Below are positions 17,215-25,745 of a stretch of 64,000 nucleotides of DNA, piece by piece. Both the position numbers and the translations under genes were made by a program. The notes under the pieces were generated by a model. It saw nothing but the letters and a program-made list of their open reading frames with translations. It was not told where the DNA came from and did not search any database. This DNA is from G963663775 sp963663775. Lineage in GTDB: Bacteria; Bacillota; Clostridia; Oscillospirales; Butyricicoccaceae. The stretch is taken from NCBI GenBank assembly GCA_963663775.1, contig OY760624.1, positions 1,488,001-1,552,000 of the forward strand, given 5' to 3'. Positions within the stretch are counted from its first letter, which is position 1. The number at the start of each line of letters is the position of its first letter.

Positions 17215-17898
17215 ATGGGAACGATTTTGTTGGCAGATGACGAGGCGAGAATTCGCCGTTTGGTTTCGGATTTTTTGCGTCGGGATGGCAATACCATCGT
17301 GGAGGCGGCAGACGGCACACAGGCGCTGGAGCTGCTCGACCAAAAGCGTGCGCAGTTTGATTTGGTGATATTGGATGTGATGATGCCGGGGGCAGACGGA
17401 TTTTCCGTGCTGCAATACATTCGGGAAACCGAGGGCGAGAAACGTCTGCCCGTCATGATGCTGACCGCACGTGCGGAAGAAACCGACGAAGTATTTGGGC
17501 TGACCCGTGGTGCGGATGATTATATTACAAAGCCGTTTTCGCCCTTGGTGCTTGCCGCACGAGTGAAGGCACTGCTCGGACGCTATGGACGGGAGGAGCG
17601 TGTGGTTTCCAACTTTGGCCCGCTGACCATCGATGAAATGCGCAGAGAGGTGCGCATTGAGAATGTGCCGTGTGAGCTGACCCCTAAGGAATATGAACTG
17701 CTGGTGTATTTCAAAAACAACAAAAGCATTGCCTTGTCGCGGGAAAGCATCCTCAATTCGGTGTGGGGTTATGATTATTTCGGCGATTTGCGCACGGTGG
17801 ATACCCATGTGAAAAAGCTGCGTGCTAAGCTGGGTGAATGCGGCGCCATGGTGGAAACGGTACGTGGCTACGGCTATCGATTTGAGGCAAAGGAATGA
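17215..17898 (+). CDS. OmpR/PhoB-family response regulator
   Basis: The product is 227 residues. The receiver domain (1-120) has the acidic pair ADDE, the phosphoacceptor Asp in VILDVMMPGADG, the Thr in MLTARA and the Lys in DDYITKPF. The C-terminal winged helix (about 128-225) contains LTPKEYELLVYF, VWGYDYFGDLRTVDTHVKKL and VRGYGYRFE. AAGGAG precedes the ATG. The stop overlaps the kinase start by four bases (ATGA), so the pair is coupled. Regulated genes are unknown. Confidence 0.95.
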   Translation: MGTILLADDEARIRRLVSDFLRRDGNTIVEAADGTQALELLDQKRAQFDLVILDVMMPGADGFSVLQYIRETEGEKRLPVMMLTARAEETDEVFGLTRGADDYITKPFSPLVLAARVKALLGRYGREERVVSNFGPLTIDEMRREVRIENVPCELTPKEYELLVYFKNNKSIALSRESILNSVWGYDYFGDLRTVDTHVKKLRAKLGECGAMVETVRGYGYRFEAKE

Positions 17899-19454
17899 AA
17901 ATATCCATCAAACACAAGCTGTTCGTTGCCATTTGCGGCATTGCGGTCGCTTTTGTGGGCATTATGATGGTTCTCAATCTGTTTTGCTACAAGCAGTATT
18001 ACTTATATGAACGCCGCCATGCGTTGGTAGATTTGTATGAAGACATCAATGCGCAGTACACTGGGAATATTTCGGACATCACCAGCACTCTGGAGCAGAT
18101 GGAAAACCGCACCGCTGTGCGCATGTCTATTCTGGATGCCACGGGGCAGATGACCTATGATTCGTTCTATCGAGAGCATCGAGAGGGCAGTTCCGGATGG
18201 GAACCCAAACAGATAGACCCCGATGTAAAAGATTTACTGGTTGCCAAAGCAGTGCTGGAAAATGCGGATGCGGAAGAGTTGCAGCGTAAGGGCTACACCG
18301 TGCTGCTCAGTCGGCTGAATCTGATGGATGAGTTTGATTTGACACCGAACAATGCCCATATGAATGCGCCGGATGAGGAGTTTTTGTGTTTGGTGGCAAC
18401 CCTGCAAGCCACCGATGAACTGCTGATTATGCGCCTGCCGATGGCATATATGGAGCAAAACACCTCGTTTAACAGCACATTTCTGCTGATTGCAGGGTTG
18501 GCAACGCTGCTCTTGTGCATGGGCATGGCATATTTCCTGTCACGGCATTTTGTAAAACCGCTCATCGAAATTGAGGAAGTGGCAACCGCTATGGCAGATT
18601 TAAATTTCAAGAAAAATTATACGGGCAATGCTACTGATGAAATTGGGCGCTTGGGGCAGAGCATCAACCGCTTGAGTGCGCATTTGGCAACCGCTATTTC
18701 CGATTTGCAGCAAACCAATGAAGAATTGGCGCATGAAATCGAAGAAAAAGAGCGCATCGACAGCATGCGGCGGGAATTTATCGTCAATGTGTCGCACGAA
18801 CTCAAAACACCGATTGCCTTGATTCAAGGCTATGCCGAGGGTCTGCGGGTCGGCGTGATGGATAACGAAGATGATCGAGAGTATTATTGCGGCATCATTG
18901 TGGATGAAGCGCATCGCATGAATCATTTGGTCATGCAGTTGCTGGGACTTTCCAAGCTGGAGCTGGGCAATGATTTGCCGGAGCCGACCGAAGTGGAGAT
19001 GCACGGGCTGTGCATGACGGTGGTGCACAAATTGTCCGTTCTGCAAGAGGAACGGCAGCAAACCATTTCCTACGAACAGTGCAGCGGTATTTTTCATGTC
19101 GATTACGAGATGATGGAGCAGGTTATCACCAATTATCTGTCCAATGCCATTCGGTACACGCCGCTAGGCGGAAAAATCACGCTGTTTACACGGGAGCAGG
19201 CGAACGGGGCGATGTGCCTGTGCGTAGACAACGAAGGCGAAGCGATTGCATCAGAAGACCTGAGCTTGATTTTTGAAAAATTTTATCGCACAGACAAAGC
19301 ACGTTCCCGTGAATCGGGCGGCACAGGCATTGGACTATCTATCGTCCGTGCCATTGCAGAGGCGCACGGCGGCACTTGCGGTGCGGAAAATATCGAAAAC
19401 GGCGTACGGTTTTGGTTTTGCCTTCCCCCTGCGCCCCTACAACTGGATACGTAA
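17895..19454 (+). CDS. sensor histidine kinase
   Basis: The product is 519 residues. The order is transmembrane helix 1 (about 8-30), an extracytoplasmic sensor of about 165 residues, transmembrane helix 2 (about 196-215, TFLLIAGLATLLLCMGMAYF), HAMP (about 216-270), the dimerisation domain with the phosphorylated His in NVSHELKTPIALIQGYAEG, and the ATPase with NYLSNAIRYTPLGG (N box) and SGGTGIGLSIVRAI (G2 box). Its partner is the response regulator immediately upstream. The sensor domain has no family signature that I recognise, so the signal is unknown. Confidence 0.95.
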   Translation: MKISIKHKLFVAICGIAVAFVGIMMVLNLFCYKQYYLYERRHALVDLYEDINAQYTGNISDITSTLEQMENRTAVRMSILDATGQMTYDSFYREHREGSSGWEPKQIDPDVKDLLVAKAVLENADAEELQRKGYTVLLSRLNLMDEFDLTPNNAHMNAPDEEFLCLVATLQATDELLIMRLPMAYMEQNTSFNSTFLLIAGLATLLLCMGMAYFLSRHFVKPLIEIEEVATAMADLNFKKNYTGNATDEIGRLGQSINRLSAHLATAISDLQQTNEELAHEIEEKERIDSMRREFIVNVSHELKTPIALIQGYAEGLRVGVMDNEDDREYYCGIIVDEAHRMNHLVMQLLGLSKLELGNDLPEPTEVEMHGLCMTVVHKLSVLQEERQQTISYEQCSGIFHVDYEMMEQVITNYLSNAIRYTPLGGKITLFTREQANGAMCLCVDNEGEAIASEDLSLIFEKFYRTDKARSRESGGTGIGLSIVRAIAEAHGGTCGAENIENGVRFWFCLPPAPLQLDT

Positions 19455-19461
19455 TAGCAAC

Positions 19462-19500
19462 AAAAACCCGCTCGATACAAGCTGTATCGAGCGGGTTTTT
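19462..19500. terminator. bidirectional terminator between kinase and nadC
   Basis: AAAAACCCGCTCGATACA pairs with TGTATCGAGCGGGTTTTT. It ends both the kinase transcript and the convergent nad operon. Confidence 0.88.
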
Positions 19501-19516
19501 CGCACCATCGTGCGCA

Positions 19517-20383
19517 TTAAATTGCCTGCAAATGCTTGAGGGAAAAATCCATGACGGGTGCGCCATAGGTCAGTGCACCGCAGGAAACAAAATCCACGCC
19601 CAACGCACCGATTTCGCACAGGCGTTCACGGGTGACATTGCCGGACACCTCGGTCTGTGCCCGTCCGTCAATCAGGCGCAGGGCTTCCTGCATGGTTGCG
19701 GTGTCCATGTTGTCGAGCATGATGATGTCCGCACCTGCGGCAACTGCTTCCTGCACCATGGCGAGGGTTTCGACCTCCACCTCAATTTTGCGGACAAAGG
19801 GCGCATAGGCTTTTGCAAGCGCAATGGCACGGGTCACGCTGCCCGCCGCATCGATGTGATTGTCCTTGAGCAAAACGCCATCGGACAGATTATAGCGGTG
19901 GTTGGTGCCGCCGCCAATGGCAACCGCATATTTTTCAAAGGGACGCATGTTTGGGGTGGTTTTGCGGGTGTCGAGCAGCTTGGTGGCATAGGGTGCCAGC
20001 ACCTCGGCGTAGGTACGGGTGTGGGTGGCGATGCCGCTCATGCGCTGCAAATAATTGAGTGCGACACGTTCGCCCGACAACAGCACGCGAATATCACCAA
20101 GGACCGTGCCGATTTTCGTGCCGTTTGTCACCTTGTCGCCGTCTTGATAGGTGGTTTCAAAGGTGGTGGCAGCGTCCAGCAGCTGAAACACCCGATGGAA
20201 TACGGATAAACCGCACAGCATCCCATCCTGCTTGCACAAAAGGTCAACCCGTCCACGGGTGGCTTGCGGCATGACGGCGTTGGTGGTCACATCCTCGCTG
20301 GTGATGTCCTCCTGCAGGGCGCTTTGCAGATAGCGGTCAATGCTGACCGGCAGCATGGCACCATTTCGCATAAAACAGTTCAT
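19517..20383 (-). CDS. nadC: nicotinate-nucleotide pyrophosphorylase (quinolinate phosphoribosyltransferase)
   Basis: The product is 288 residues from ATG 20383, which has AAGG directly upstream and overlaps the nadB end by 47 bp; a longer in-frame start at 20449 lies deep in nadB and adds a Cys-rich stretch that is not a family feature. Motifs: ALNYLQRMSGIATHT, LLDTRKTTPNMRPFEKYAV, GGGTNHRYNLSDGVLLKDNH and IEVEVETLAM, all in the phosphate- and quinolinate-binding sites. It converts quinolinate and PRPP to nicotinate mononucleotide, the last step of de novo synthesis encoded here. Confidence 0.95.
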   Translation of the reverse strand: MNCFMRNGAMLPVSIDRYLQSALQEDITSEDVTTNAVMPQATRGRVDLLCKQDGMLCGLSVFHRVFQLLDAATTFETTYQDGDKVTNGTKIGTVLGDIRVLLSGERVALNYLQRMSGIATHTRTYAEVLAPYATKLLDTRKTTPNMRPFEKYAVAIGGGTNHRYNLSDGVLLKDNHIDAAGSVTRAIALAKAYAPFVRKIEVEVETLAMVQEAVAAGADIIMLDNMDTATMQEALRLIDGRAQTEVSGNVTRERLCEIGALGVDFVSCGALTYGAPVMDFSLKHLQAI

Positions 20384-21665
20384 CCTTTCGTTTAATCTCT
20401 TGCAGCAGCAGCAGGCGATTTTGTGCATGCCATGCCGCAAGATTGGCATAGGGGGTCAAATCGACCGCAACAGGGGCAGTTTCGGTCGAAAATGGTGTTT
20501 CAAGAATGTCACGGGCGGCATATTCTGCAAAAACCAGGCTTTCCAACAGAGAATTGCTCGCCAGACGATTGGCACCATGCACCCCGTTGCAGGCGGTTTC
20601 GCCGACGGCATACAGATGCGGCAGACTGGTTCTGCCATGGGTATCGGTTTGAATGCCGCCCATCAAATAATGCTGGGCAGGCGTAACGGGCACCAAATCA
20701 CAGGTCGGGTCATAGCCTTCTTCCAGACAGCGGGCATAAATATTGGGGAAATGGTTCAAAATTTCCGCACGACTGATGCCGTGAAAGCTCAAATACACGT
20801 GGTCAGTGTTGCATTTGCGCATTTCTTCGTAAATGGCGGCGGTCACCACGTCCCGTGGCAGCAGTTCATCCACAAATCGCTCATGCCGTTCATTGAGCAG
20901 GGTTGCGCCCTCGCCGCGCACCGATTCGGAAATCAAAAATCGCCGTCCGGCTTTTTTGGAATACAGCACCGTGGGATGGATTTGGATATAATGCAGGTTT
21001 TCCAGCGCAATGTTATGCCGCAGGGCAAGGGCGAAGCTGTCGCCGGTGATGTGTGGATAATTGGTAGAGCTTTGAAATAACCCGCCAATGCCGCCCGTGG
21101 CAAGCACCACGTGGTGCGCCGTGCGCAGGGAAACCATGCCCTGTGCGTCTGCCGCCACAATGCCGCGGCAATGCCCGTCAATTCGAATGAGGTCGAGCAT
21201 GGCGGTGTCCTCGGCAATGGTGATGTTGGGGCGTTCCAGCACACGGTCGAGCAGACGGCACACGATTTCCTTACCGGTCACATCCTGATGGTGCAGAATG
21301 CGAAAGGCGGAGTGTCCGCCCTCACGGGTGTAGGCGATTGCGCCGCTTGGTGTACGGTCAAAGGCAACGCCATAGCCCACTAGACGGTCGATAATGCCAG
21401 CGGATGCACGAATCATGGCATCCACAGCCTGTGGATTGTTTTCGTAGCGTCCGGCTTTCATTGTGTCGGCAAAATAGGCGTCATAGTCTGCGGCATCCCG
21501 CAGCGCAGAGATACCGCCCTGTGCCAAATACGAATCGCTCCGGTCTTTTTTGTCCTTGGTCAGCATCAAAATGCGGCAGTCAGACGGCAGAGAAAGTGCC
21601 GTGAACAGTCCGGAAACGCCCGTGCCGACAATGATAACGTCATAGAGCGGCTGCTTCATTTGCAT
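20337..21665 (-). CDS. nadB: L-aspartate oxidase
   Basis: The product is 442 residues. The FAD-binding GxGxxG is VIIVGTGVSGLFTAL near the N-terminus, followed by SYLAQGGISAL, the active-site region GGHSAFRILHHQDVTGKEIV, ISESVRGEGATL, and the C-terminal GRTSLPHLYAVGETACNGVH with NRLASNSLLESLVF. The length is shorter than enteric enzymes (about 540) because the C-terminal helical domain is short, as in several Clostridia. It makes iminoaspartate; under anaerobic growth fumarate is the usual electron acceptor for the family. It is the middle gene of nadA-nadB-nadC. ATGs at 21665 and 21659 are both possible. Confidence 0.95.
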   Translation of the reverse strand: MQMKQPLYDVIIVGTGVSGLFTALSLPSDCRILMLTKDKKDRSDSYLAQGGISALRDAADYDAYFADTMKAGRYENNPQAVDAMIRASAGIIDRLVGYGVAFDRTPSGAIAYTREGGHSAFRILHHQDVTGKEIVCRLLDRVLERPNITIAEDTAMLDLIRIDGHCRGIVAADAQGMVSLRTAHHVVLATGGIGGLFQSSTNYPHITGDSFALALRHNIALENLHYIQIHPTVLYSKKAGRRFLISESVRGEGATLLNERHERFVDELLPRDVVTAAIYEEMRKCNTDHVYLSFHGISRAEILNHFPNIYARCLEEGYDPTCDLVPVTPAQHYLMGGIQTDTHGRTSLPHLYAVGETACNGVHGANRLASNSLLESLVFAEYAARDILETPFSTETAPVAVDLTPYANLAAWHAQNRLLLLQEIKRKDELFYAKWCHAAGQH

Positions 21666-21672
21666 TCATCTC

Positions 21673-22587
21673 CTATTTGGCAAGCTCCAGCATTTTGGAA
21701 AGCGGTGCCTGCGCCCGCAGACGCTGCGCCTCGGTCAAAGTGACCGCAGGGGACAGTGTGCGCAGGCAAGACACGATTTTTTCCAAGGTGATTTTTTTCA
21801 TATCGGGGCAGATTTGCTGTGATTTGATGGTATAGAACTGCTTGTTTGGATTCTTTTGCTGCAATTCATACAAAACACCGCTTTCTGTGGCGATGAGAAA
21901 GGCGGTTTCCGCATGCTCAGTGGCATATTGGATGATGCCTGAGGTGCTGCCGATATAGTCCGCATGGCGCAGGACGGCGGCGGTGCATTCGGGGTGGGCA
22001 AGCAGCGGTGCCGCGGGATGGTCAAGCTTGGCTTGCAGCACATCCGGTTCGGTGATTTCGGTGTGCACGGGACAAAAGCCATCGTTGAAGATAAAGTGTT
22101 TTTCAGGCAGCTTTGCGGCAATGTGCCGTCCCAAATGTTCGTCTGGAATGAAGAAAATGGTGGGGTTTGGCAGTGCACGCACAATTTGCAGCGCATTGGC
22201 ACTGGTCACGCAAACGTCCGCATGTTCCTTGATTGCGGCGGTGGAATTGATATAGCAAACCACGGCGGCTTCGGGATGCGTCTGGCGCACTTTGGCGATG
22301 GTTTCGGGTGTCACCATGTGCGCCATGGGGCAGTCTGCGGCAGCATCGGGCAGCAGGATGGTTTTTGCAGGATTTAAAATTTTCGCACTTTCGCCCATAA
22401 AGCGCACGCCTGCGATGCACAGCGTTTTTTGCGGAATCTGTGTGGCAAGGCGACTGAGATAATATGAATCGCCGACATAATCGGCAACCGCCTGCACCTC
22501 GTCCGGCACATAGTAGTGCGCTAAGATGGCGGCGTCATGCTCTTTTTTTAAACGCAGAATTTCTTGTGTATCAGCAGCAGTGTTCAT
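21673..22587 (-). CDS. nadA: quinolinate synthase
   Basis: The product is 304 residues, the usual length. The opening EHDAAILAHYYVPDEVQAVA, GDSYYLSRLA, and IAGVRFMGESAKILNP are family motifs. The three [4Fe-4S] cluster cysteines can be placed at DAAADCPMAHM, VCVTSANAL and SQQICPDMKKITL, though the second could also be the Cys of AHPECTAAVL. It condenses iminoaspartate with dihydroxyacetone phosphate. It is the first gene of the nad operon, eight bases from nadB. The oxygen-labile cluster suits an anaerobe. Confidence 0.95.
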   Translation of the reverse strand: MNTAADTQEILRLKKEHDAAILAHYYVPDEVQAVADYVGDSYYLSRLATQIPQKTLCIAGVRFMGESAKILNPAKTILLPDAAADCPMAHMVTPETIAKVRQTHPEAAVVCYINSTAAIKEHADVCVTSANALQIVRALPNPTIFFIPDEHLGRHIAAKLPEKHFIFNDGFCPVHTEITEPDVLQAKLDHPAAPLLAHPECTAAVLRHADYIGSTSGIIQYATEHAETAFLIATESGVLYELQQKNPNKQFYTIKSQQICPDMKKITLEKIVSCLRTLSPAVTLTEAQRLRAQAPLSKMLELAK

Positions 22588-22634
22588 TGCATATCGCTCC
22601 TTTTGCGGCAGGGTGATGAGGATGTATCCCTTGT

Positions 22635-22683
22635 ACTATGCCACTAAAACAGAAATATGTCAAGTCATGTGTCATGACATATT
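22635..22683 (-). promoter_or_regulatory. nad operon promoter with overlapping operator dyad
   Basis: On the minus strand TTGACA (22658-22663) and CATAGT (22635-22640) are 17 bases apart. The -35 element lies inside a dyad: AATATGTCA (22654-22662) and TGACATATT (22675-22683). That placement suits a repressor; NiaR is the usual nad regulator in Firmicutes but no niaR gene is in the window. Confidence 0.6.
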
Positions 22684-22746
22684 TTTTGAAATGCAGAGAA
22701 TGAAATCCTATCGACATAAACGCACAAGGGTACGGCAGGCAAAAAA

Positions 22747-22795
22747 GAAGCGAAATCTGCAATCAAATGGGTTTTTGAAGTACAGATTTCGCATC
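22747..22795 (-). terminator. terminator of the XRE regulator gene
   Basis: On the minus strand GCGAAATCTG and CAGATTTCGC flank a loop of about 25 bases and are followed by CTTCTTTTTT. Confidence 0.65.
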
Positions 22796-22801
22796 AAAGC
22801 A

Positions 22802-23320
22802 TCAGGTATTCGTATCATCGGAAGGGTCAGGCGGTGCGGCAAGTGTGGAGCACGCAGATTCCATACCTTGCATCACATTTTGGTGAAAATCGTGGCGTTC
22901 TGCTTCGGTCATATGGCGCATCACGGCTTGGAAAAAGGCAGAGAAATCCTCGGCGTTTTGGATGGTACACGGGTCTTGCAGAGGGTTTTTGTGCAGAAAA
23001 TCCTGTTGCACGGCTGCAAAAATACGGCACAGCACTTGATTGTGCAGCTGCTGCACGGCCTGCAAATGGGAGAATATCGCACGATAGGATTGCACAGTCG
23101 CTTCGGCATCCGTCTGCGGTGCGGAACGCCCTAGCAAATCATCCAGATTCACAAAAAAATAATCAGCAAGCAGGTGCAGCGTGGCAAGACTAGGCTCACG
23201 CTCCCCTCGTTCATACATATTGACACTGCTTTTGGACACACCGATGCGCTGCGCCAGTTCGTTTTGTGTGATATTTCGGCTGCAGCGCAGTTCTTTTAAC
23301 CGAATGGAAAAATTTTTCAT
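22802..23320 (-). CDS. XRE-family transcriptional regulator
   Basis: The product is 172 residues from ATG 23320, eight bases after AGGAGG. The N-terminal helix-turn-helix (FSIRLKELRCSRNITQNELA, RIGVSKSSVNMYERGEREPS) is followed by LLADYFFVNLDDLLGRSAP, the typical end of the Cro/CI fold. The remaining 100 residues (VQSYRAIFSHLQAVQQLHNQ onward) are helical with no domain I can name and may form a dimerisation or ligand domain. It is divergent from the gene at 23842, whose promoter carries two copies of a 13-bp palindrome that this protein may bind. Confidence 0.88.
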   Translation of the reverse strand: MKNFSIRLKELRCSRNITQNELAQRIGVSKSSVNMYERGEREPSLATLHLLADYFFVNLDDLLGRSAPQTDAEATVQSYRAIFSHLQAVQQLHNQVLCRIFAAVQQDFLHKNPLQDPCTIQNAEDFSAFFQAVMRHMTEAERHDFHQNVMQGMESACSTLAAPPDPSDDTNT

Positions 23321-23618
23321 CCATGAAGCCTCCTGTAATTGCTTGGCGCAGACAACGGCTCGTCTGCAAAATCGACAGAACAGCGGAAAAAGTTCATCGC
23401 TTGAAACGGTGATATACGTATCTGCAGCATCAGGAAACCAAATGTTTGAAAAAGTAACGTTTCGCATCTGTTGAGAGATGTCTCAAAAAAAGGGGTGTGA
23501 CAAAAATCATCTGCAAATAGGAATCTTCATCAGTATACGAAAAAAATGGATGTGTTGTCAATGTTATCCTGCACAAAATACGATGGAGAAATATGTAATA
23601 TTTTGGAACAACCATTAA

Positions 23619-23672
23619 TTGACATATGAGCACAAATAGTGCATTATTTTTAGTGAAGAGCACAAATAGTGA
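23619..23672 (+). promoter_or_regulatory. promoter with two GCACAAATAGTGC operator copies
   Basis: TTGACA (23619-23624) and CATTAT (23642-23647) are 17 bases apart. The palindrome GCACAAATAGTGC (23630-23642) fills the spacer. A second copy, GCACAAATAGTGA, lies at 23660-23672 near the expected start point, 30 bp away. The layout is that of a repressed promoter. Confidence 0.65.
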
Positions 23673-23841
23673 TGTAAGAGTGGCATTGCTTCGCATAGAG
23701 TCGGTTGTTTATCGTGCTGCAGACCGCTGCGTCTGCCATGCGTGGGAGAAAAAAACCGCTGTGTGCAGGGGAACAACATCTGCAAACAAACCATCGCTGT
23801 TTTTTTGACAAGAAATCTAAAAAAGAAGCGAGGGTTTGTTT

Positions 23842-24213
23842 ATGGAGTGCGTACGCGCAACAGAGAATCCCATGCTCATCCGGCACATTATGCAGGTGGC
23901 AGCGGGGGAGTATTTTTTGCTTTGGGGGCGTGCCTATCGACGGCAAAGCACCTATCAAGAAGGGGACACGGTGCTGTATCTGTGCGAAGCCGAACGCCTG
24001 CATTTGGGGCAGGGCGGTGCGGTGCTACAAAATGGAAAAATGGTGACCACCCATTATCGTGGTCTGCGCTATGCGCACGTGGACACCCGAGAATACAGCG
24101 TGACGGAGTACCATGCGGATGGAACCTGCAATGGGCTGATGGAATATGCCGTGCTGCGCAACGAACTTGCGCCGGATACGGTCTGCACGCCGCTCGGTGT
24201 GCAGTTGGCTTAG
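23842..24213 (+). CDS. hypothetical protein (123 aa)
   Basis: The product is 123 residues from ATG 23842, preceded by AAGCGAGGG. The body (AGEYFLLWGRAYRRQSTYQE, DTVLYLCEAERLHLGQGGAV, KMVTTHYRGLRYAHVDTREY) looks like a small mixed alpha-beta soluble protein. I do not recognise the family. It has no signal peptide or metal motif. Its promoter carries two probable operator sites and lies divergent from the XRE regulator, so it is probably the regulated target. Expression conditions are unknown. Confidence 0.65.
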   Translation: MECVRATENPMLIRHIMQVAAGEYFLLWGRAYRRQSTYQEGDTVLYLCEAERLHLGQGGAVLQNGKMVTTHYRGLRYAHVDTREYSVTEYHADGTCNGLMEYAVLRNELAPDTVCTPLGVQLA

Positions 24214-24219
24214 CGCTCG

Positions 24220-24288
24220 CAAAAAAATCCCCCGACGCACCAAACCAGTTCGTGCCCTGCGGCAGGAAAAAGGTGTGCTTCGGGGAAT
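24220..24288 (-). terminator. terminator of the thioesterase gene
   Basis: On the minus strand a GC-rich stem (CCCCGAAGCACACC / GGTGCGTCGGGGG) with a structured loop is followed by ATTTTTTTGC. Confidence 0.65.
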
Positions 24289-24303
24289 TTGTCGTGTCTG
24301 CGG

Positions 24304-24696
24304 TTATGCCTGCAGTTTATCCTTTGCCTTTTGCTCAAAGCGTTCGGTGGAAATGATTGCACGCTGGTGGGTACCTTGTCCAATCAGACCTGCTTCGTCA
24401 TAAGCGGCGATGCGAAAGGTCAAAATCTTGCCGTTTGCGCTCATCTCGGTCAGTTCGCTTTCAAAGCGGACCTTCATGCCCAGCGGGGTTGCCGCTTCGT
24501 GGCTGGTGCTGACCTGCATGCCGACCGTGGTTTTGCCCTCGCCGACAAATGGCTGCACGCTTTGTGCGGCGCAGTATTCCATACCTGCAATCATCATAGG
24601 GGTTGCAAACACCGCAACCAAACCGCTGCCGACCTTGTTGGCAAGCAGCTCGTCTGTGACGGTCAGCTCATGGGAGCCTTTGATGCCGATTTCCAT
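24304..24696 (-). CDS. FlK-like hot-dog thioesterase
   Basis: The product is 130 residues from ATG 24696, preceded by GGAGGACTATCCCT; the in-frame extension to 24798 has no ribosome binding site. The pattern VTDELLANKVGSGLVAVFAT, MMIAGMEYCAAQSVQPFVGE, TTVGMQVSTSHEAATPLGMK and AYDEAGLIGQGTHQRAIIST follows fluoroacetyl-CoA thioesterase (FlK)-like hot-dog proteins, including the Thr/Glu/His-type positions. Members of this subgroup hydrolyse small or unknown acyl-CoAs; the fluoroacetate activity belongs to one specialised member and should not be assumed. Transcribed alone. Confidence 0.85.
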   Translation of the reverse strand: MEIGIKGSHELTVTDELLANKVGSGLVAVFATPMMIAGMEYCAAQSVQPFVGEGKTTVGMQVSTSHEAATPLGMKVRFESELTEMSANGKILTFRIAAYDEAGLIGQGTHQRAIISTERFEQKAKDKLQA

Positions 24697-24827
24697 AGGG
24701 ATAGTCCTCCAATTCGTTGTCCATTCTATAGATAAAGCGTATCGCACTTTGGCGGGGTTGTCAATCCTTTGGGTGTGGATTTCGGCGGTTTTCTGCAAGC
24801 GGCAGGCATGCGTCCAAACAGGAGAAA

Positions 24828-25028
24828 TTACATTTTATGCTCCTCACAAAATTGGCGCAAATCGTCCGCCGGTTCGCCTGCGGCGGGGGTTTCGGAGAAC
24901 ATCCATTCCCGCCAAAGCGCATTGGCATCATTTTGTGGAATTTCCGGCAGCTGTGCCAATTCCCGTGCTTTTACAGCGGCGTTTGTGTCTGTATCTGCTT
25001 TTTGTGCGTAAATATCTGGTTTTTTCAA
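24828..25028 (-). CDS. hypothetical small protein (66 aa)
   Basis: A TTG start with AGGAGGG at good spacing opens a 66-residue acidic frame (KKPDIYAQKADTDTNAAVKA, LPEIPQNDANALWREWMFSE) ending DDLRQFCEEHKM. It is soluble and probably helical, with no recognised family. The strong ribosome binding site is the main support; base composition matches neighbouring core genes. Confidence 0.5.
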   Translation of the reverse strand: MKKPDIYAQKADTDTNAAVKARELAQLPEIPQNDANALWREWMFSETPAAGEPADDLRQFCEEHKM

Positions 25029-25210
25029 AAAAATACCCTCCTATCGGTTTATAAAATCAAAAATGTTGCTGTGCATAAAGAAAGGGTGTGTAAAAAAAGC
25101 AGAAACATACGCAGAAAAAATCAAGGAAATGGGCGTTTCAAGCTTGCCCAAACAAACAAATTTTGATAAAATAAAGAAATGAAATATTAAATTAGTGGGA
25201 GACGAAAATT

Positions 25211-25729
25211 ATGATAAATCCTACCGTTACAATCGAAATGGAAAACGGCGCAAAGATTTGTGCAGAACTGTATCCGGAGATTGCCCCCAATACGGTGCGC
25301 AACTTCATTTCTCTGATACAAAAGGGCTTTTATGATGGTGTCATCTTCCATCGTGTCATTCCCGGCTTCATGATTCAGGGCGGTGACCCGAACGGCACCG
25401 GCACCGGCGGCCCGGGGTATTGCATCCGCGGCGAATTTTCGGCAAACGGCGTGCAGAATGATTTGCAGCACAGCCGTGGTGTGCTGTCCATGGCACGCAC
25501 CATGATTCTGGACTCCGCAGGCAGCCAGTTCTTTGTCATGACGAGCGATGCGCCGCATCTGGATGGCGAATATGCTGCGTTTGGCAAGGTGACGGAAGGC
25601 ATGGAAGTCTGCGATGCCATTGTGGGTGCAAAAAGAGATTACAATGACCGTCCTCGTGAGGACCAGCGTATGAAATGCGTCACAGTCGATACCCATGGCG
25701 AAACCTATGACGCGCCGGAAACTTTATAA
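25211..25729 (+). CDS. cyclophilin-type peptidyl-prolyl isomerase
   Basis: The product is 172 residues. The cyclophilin core is complete: VRNFISLIQKGFYDGVIFHR with the catalytic Arg, VIPGFMIQGGDPNGTGTGGP, LSMARTMILDSAGSQFFVMT and HLDGEYAAFGKVTEGMEVCD. It has no signal peptide and so acts in the cytoplasm on prolyl bonds of folding proteins. It is followed after 16 bases by the GDPD-like gene on the same strand, so the two are likely co-transcribed. Confidence 0.95.
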   Translation: MINPTVTIEMENGAKICAELYPEIAPNTVRNFISLIQKGFYDGVIFHRVIPGFMIQGGDPNGTGTGGPGYCIRGEFSANGVQNDLQHSRGVLSMARTMILDSAGSQFFVMTSDAPHLDGEYAAFGKVTEGMEVCDAIVGAKRDYNDRPREDQRMKCVTVDTHGETYDAPETL

Positions 25730-25745
25730 TAAAAGAGGCGTAAAA

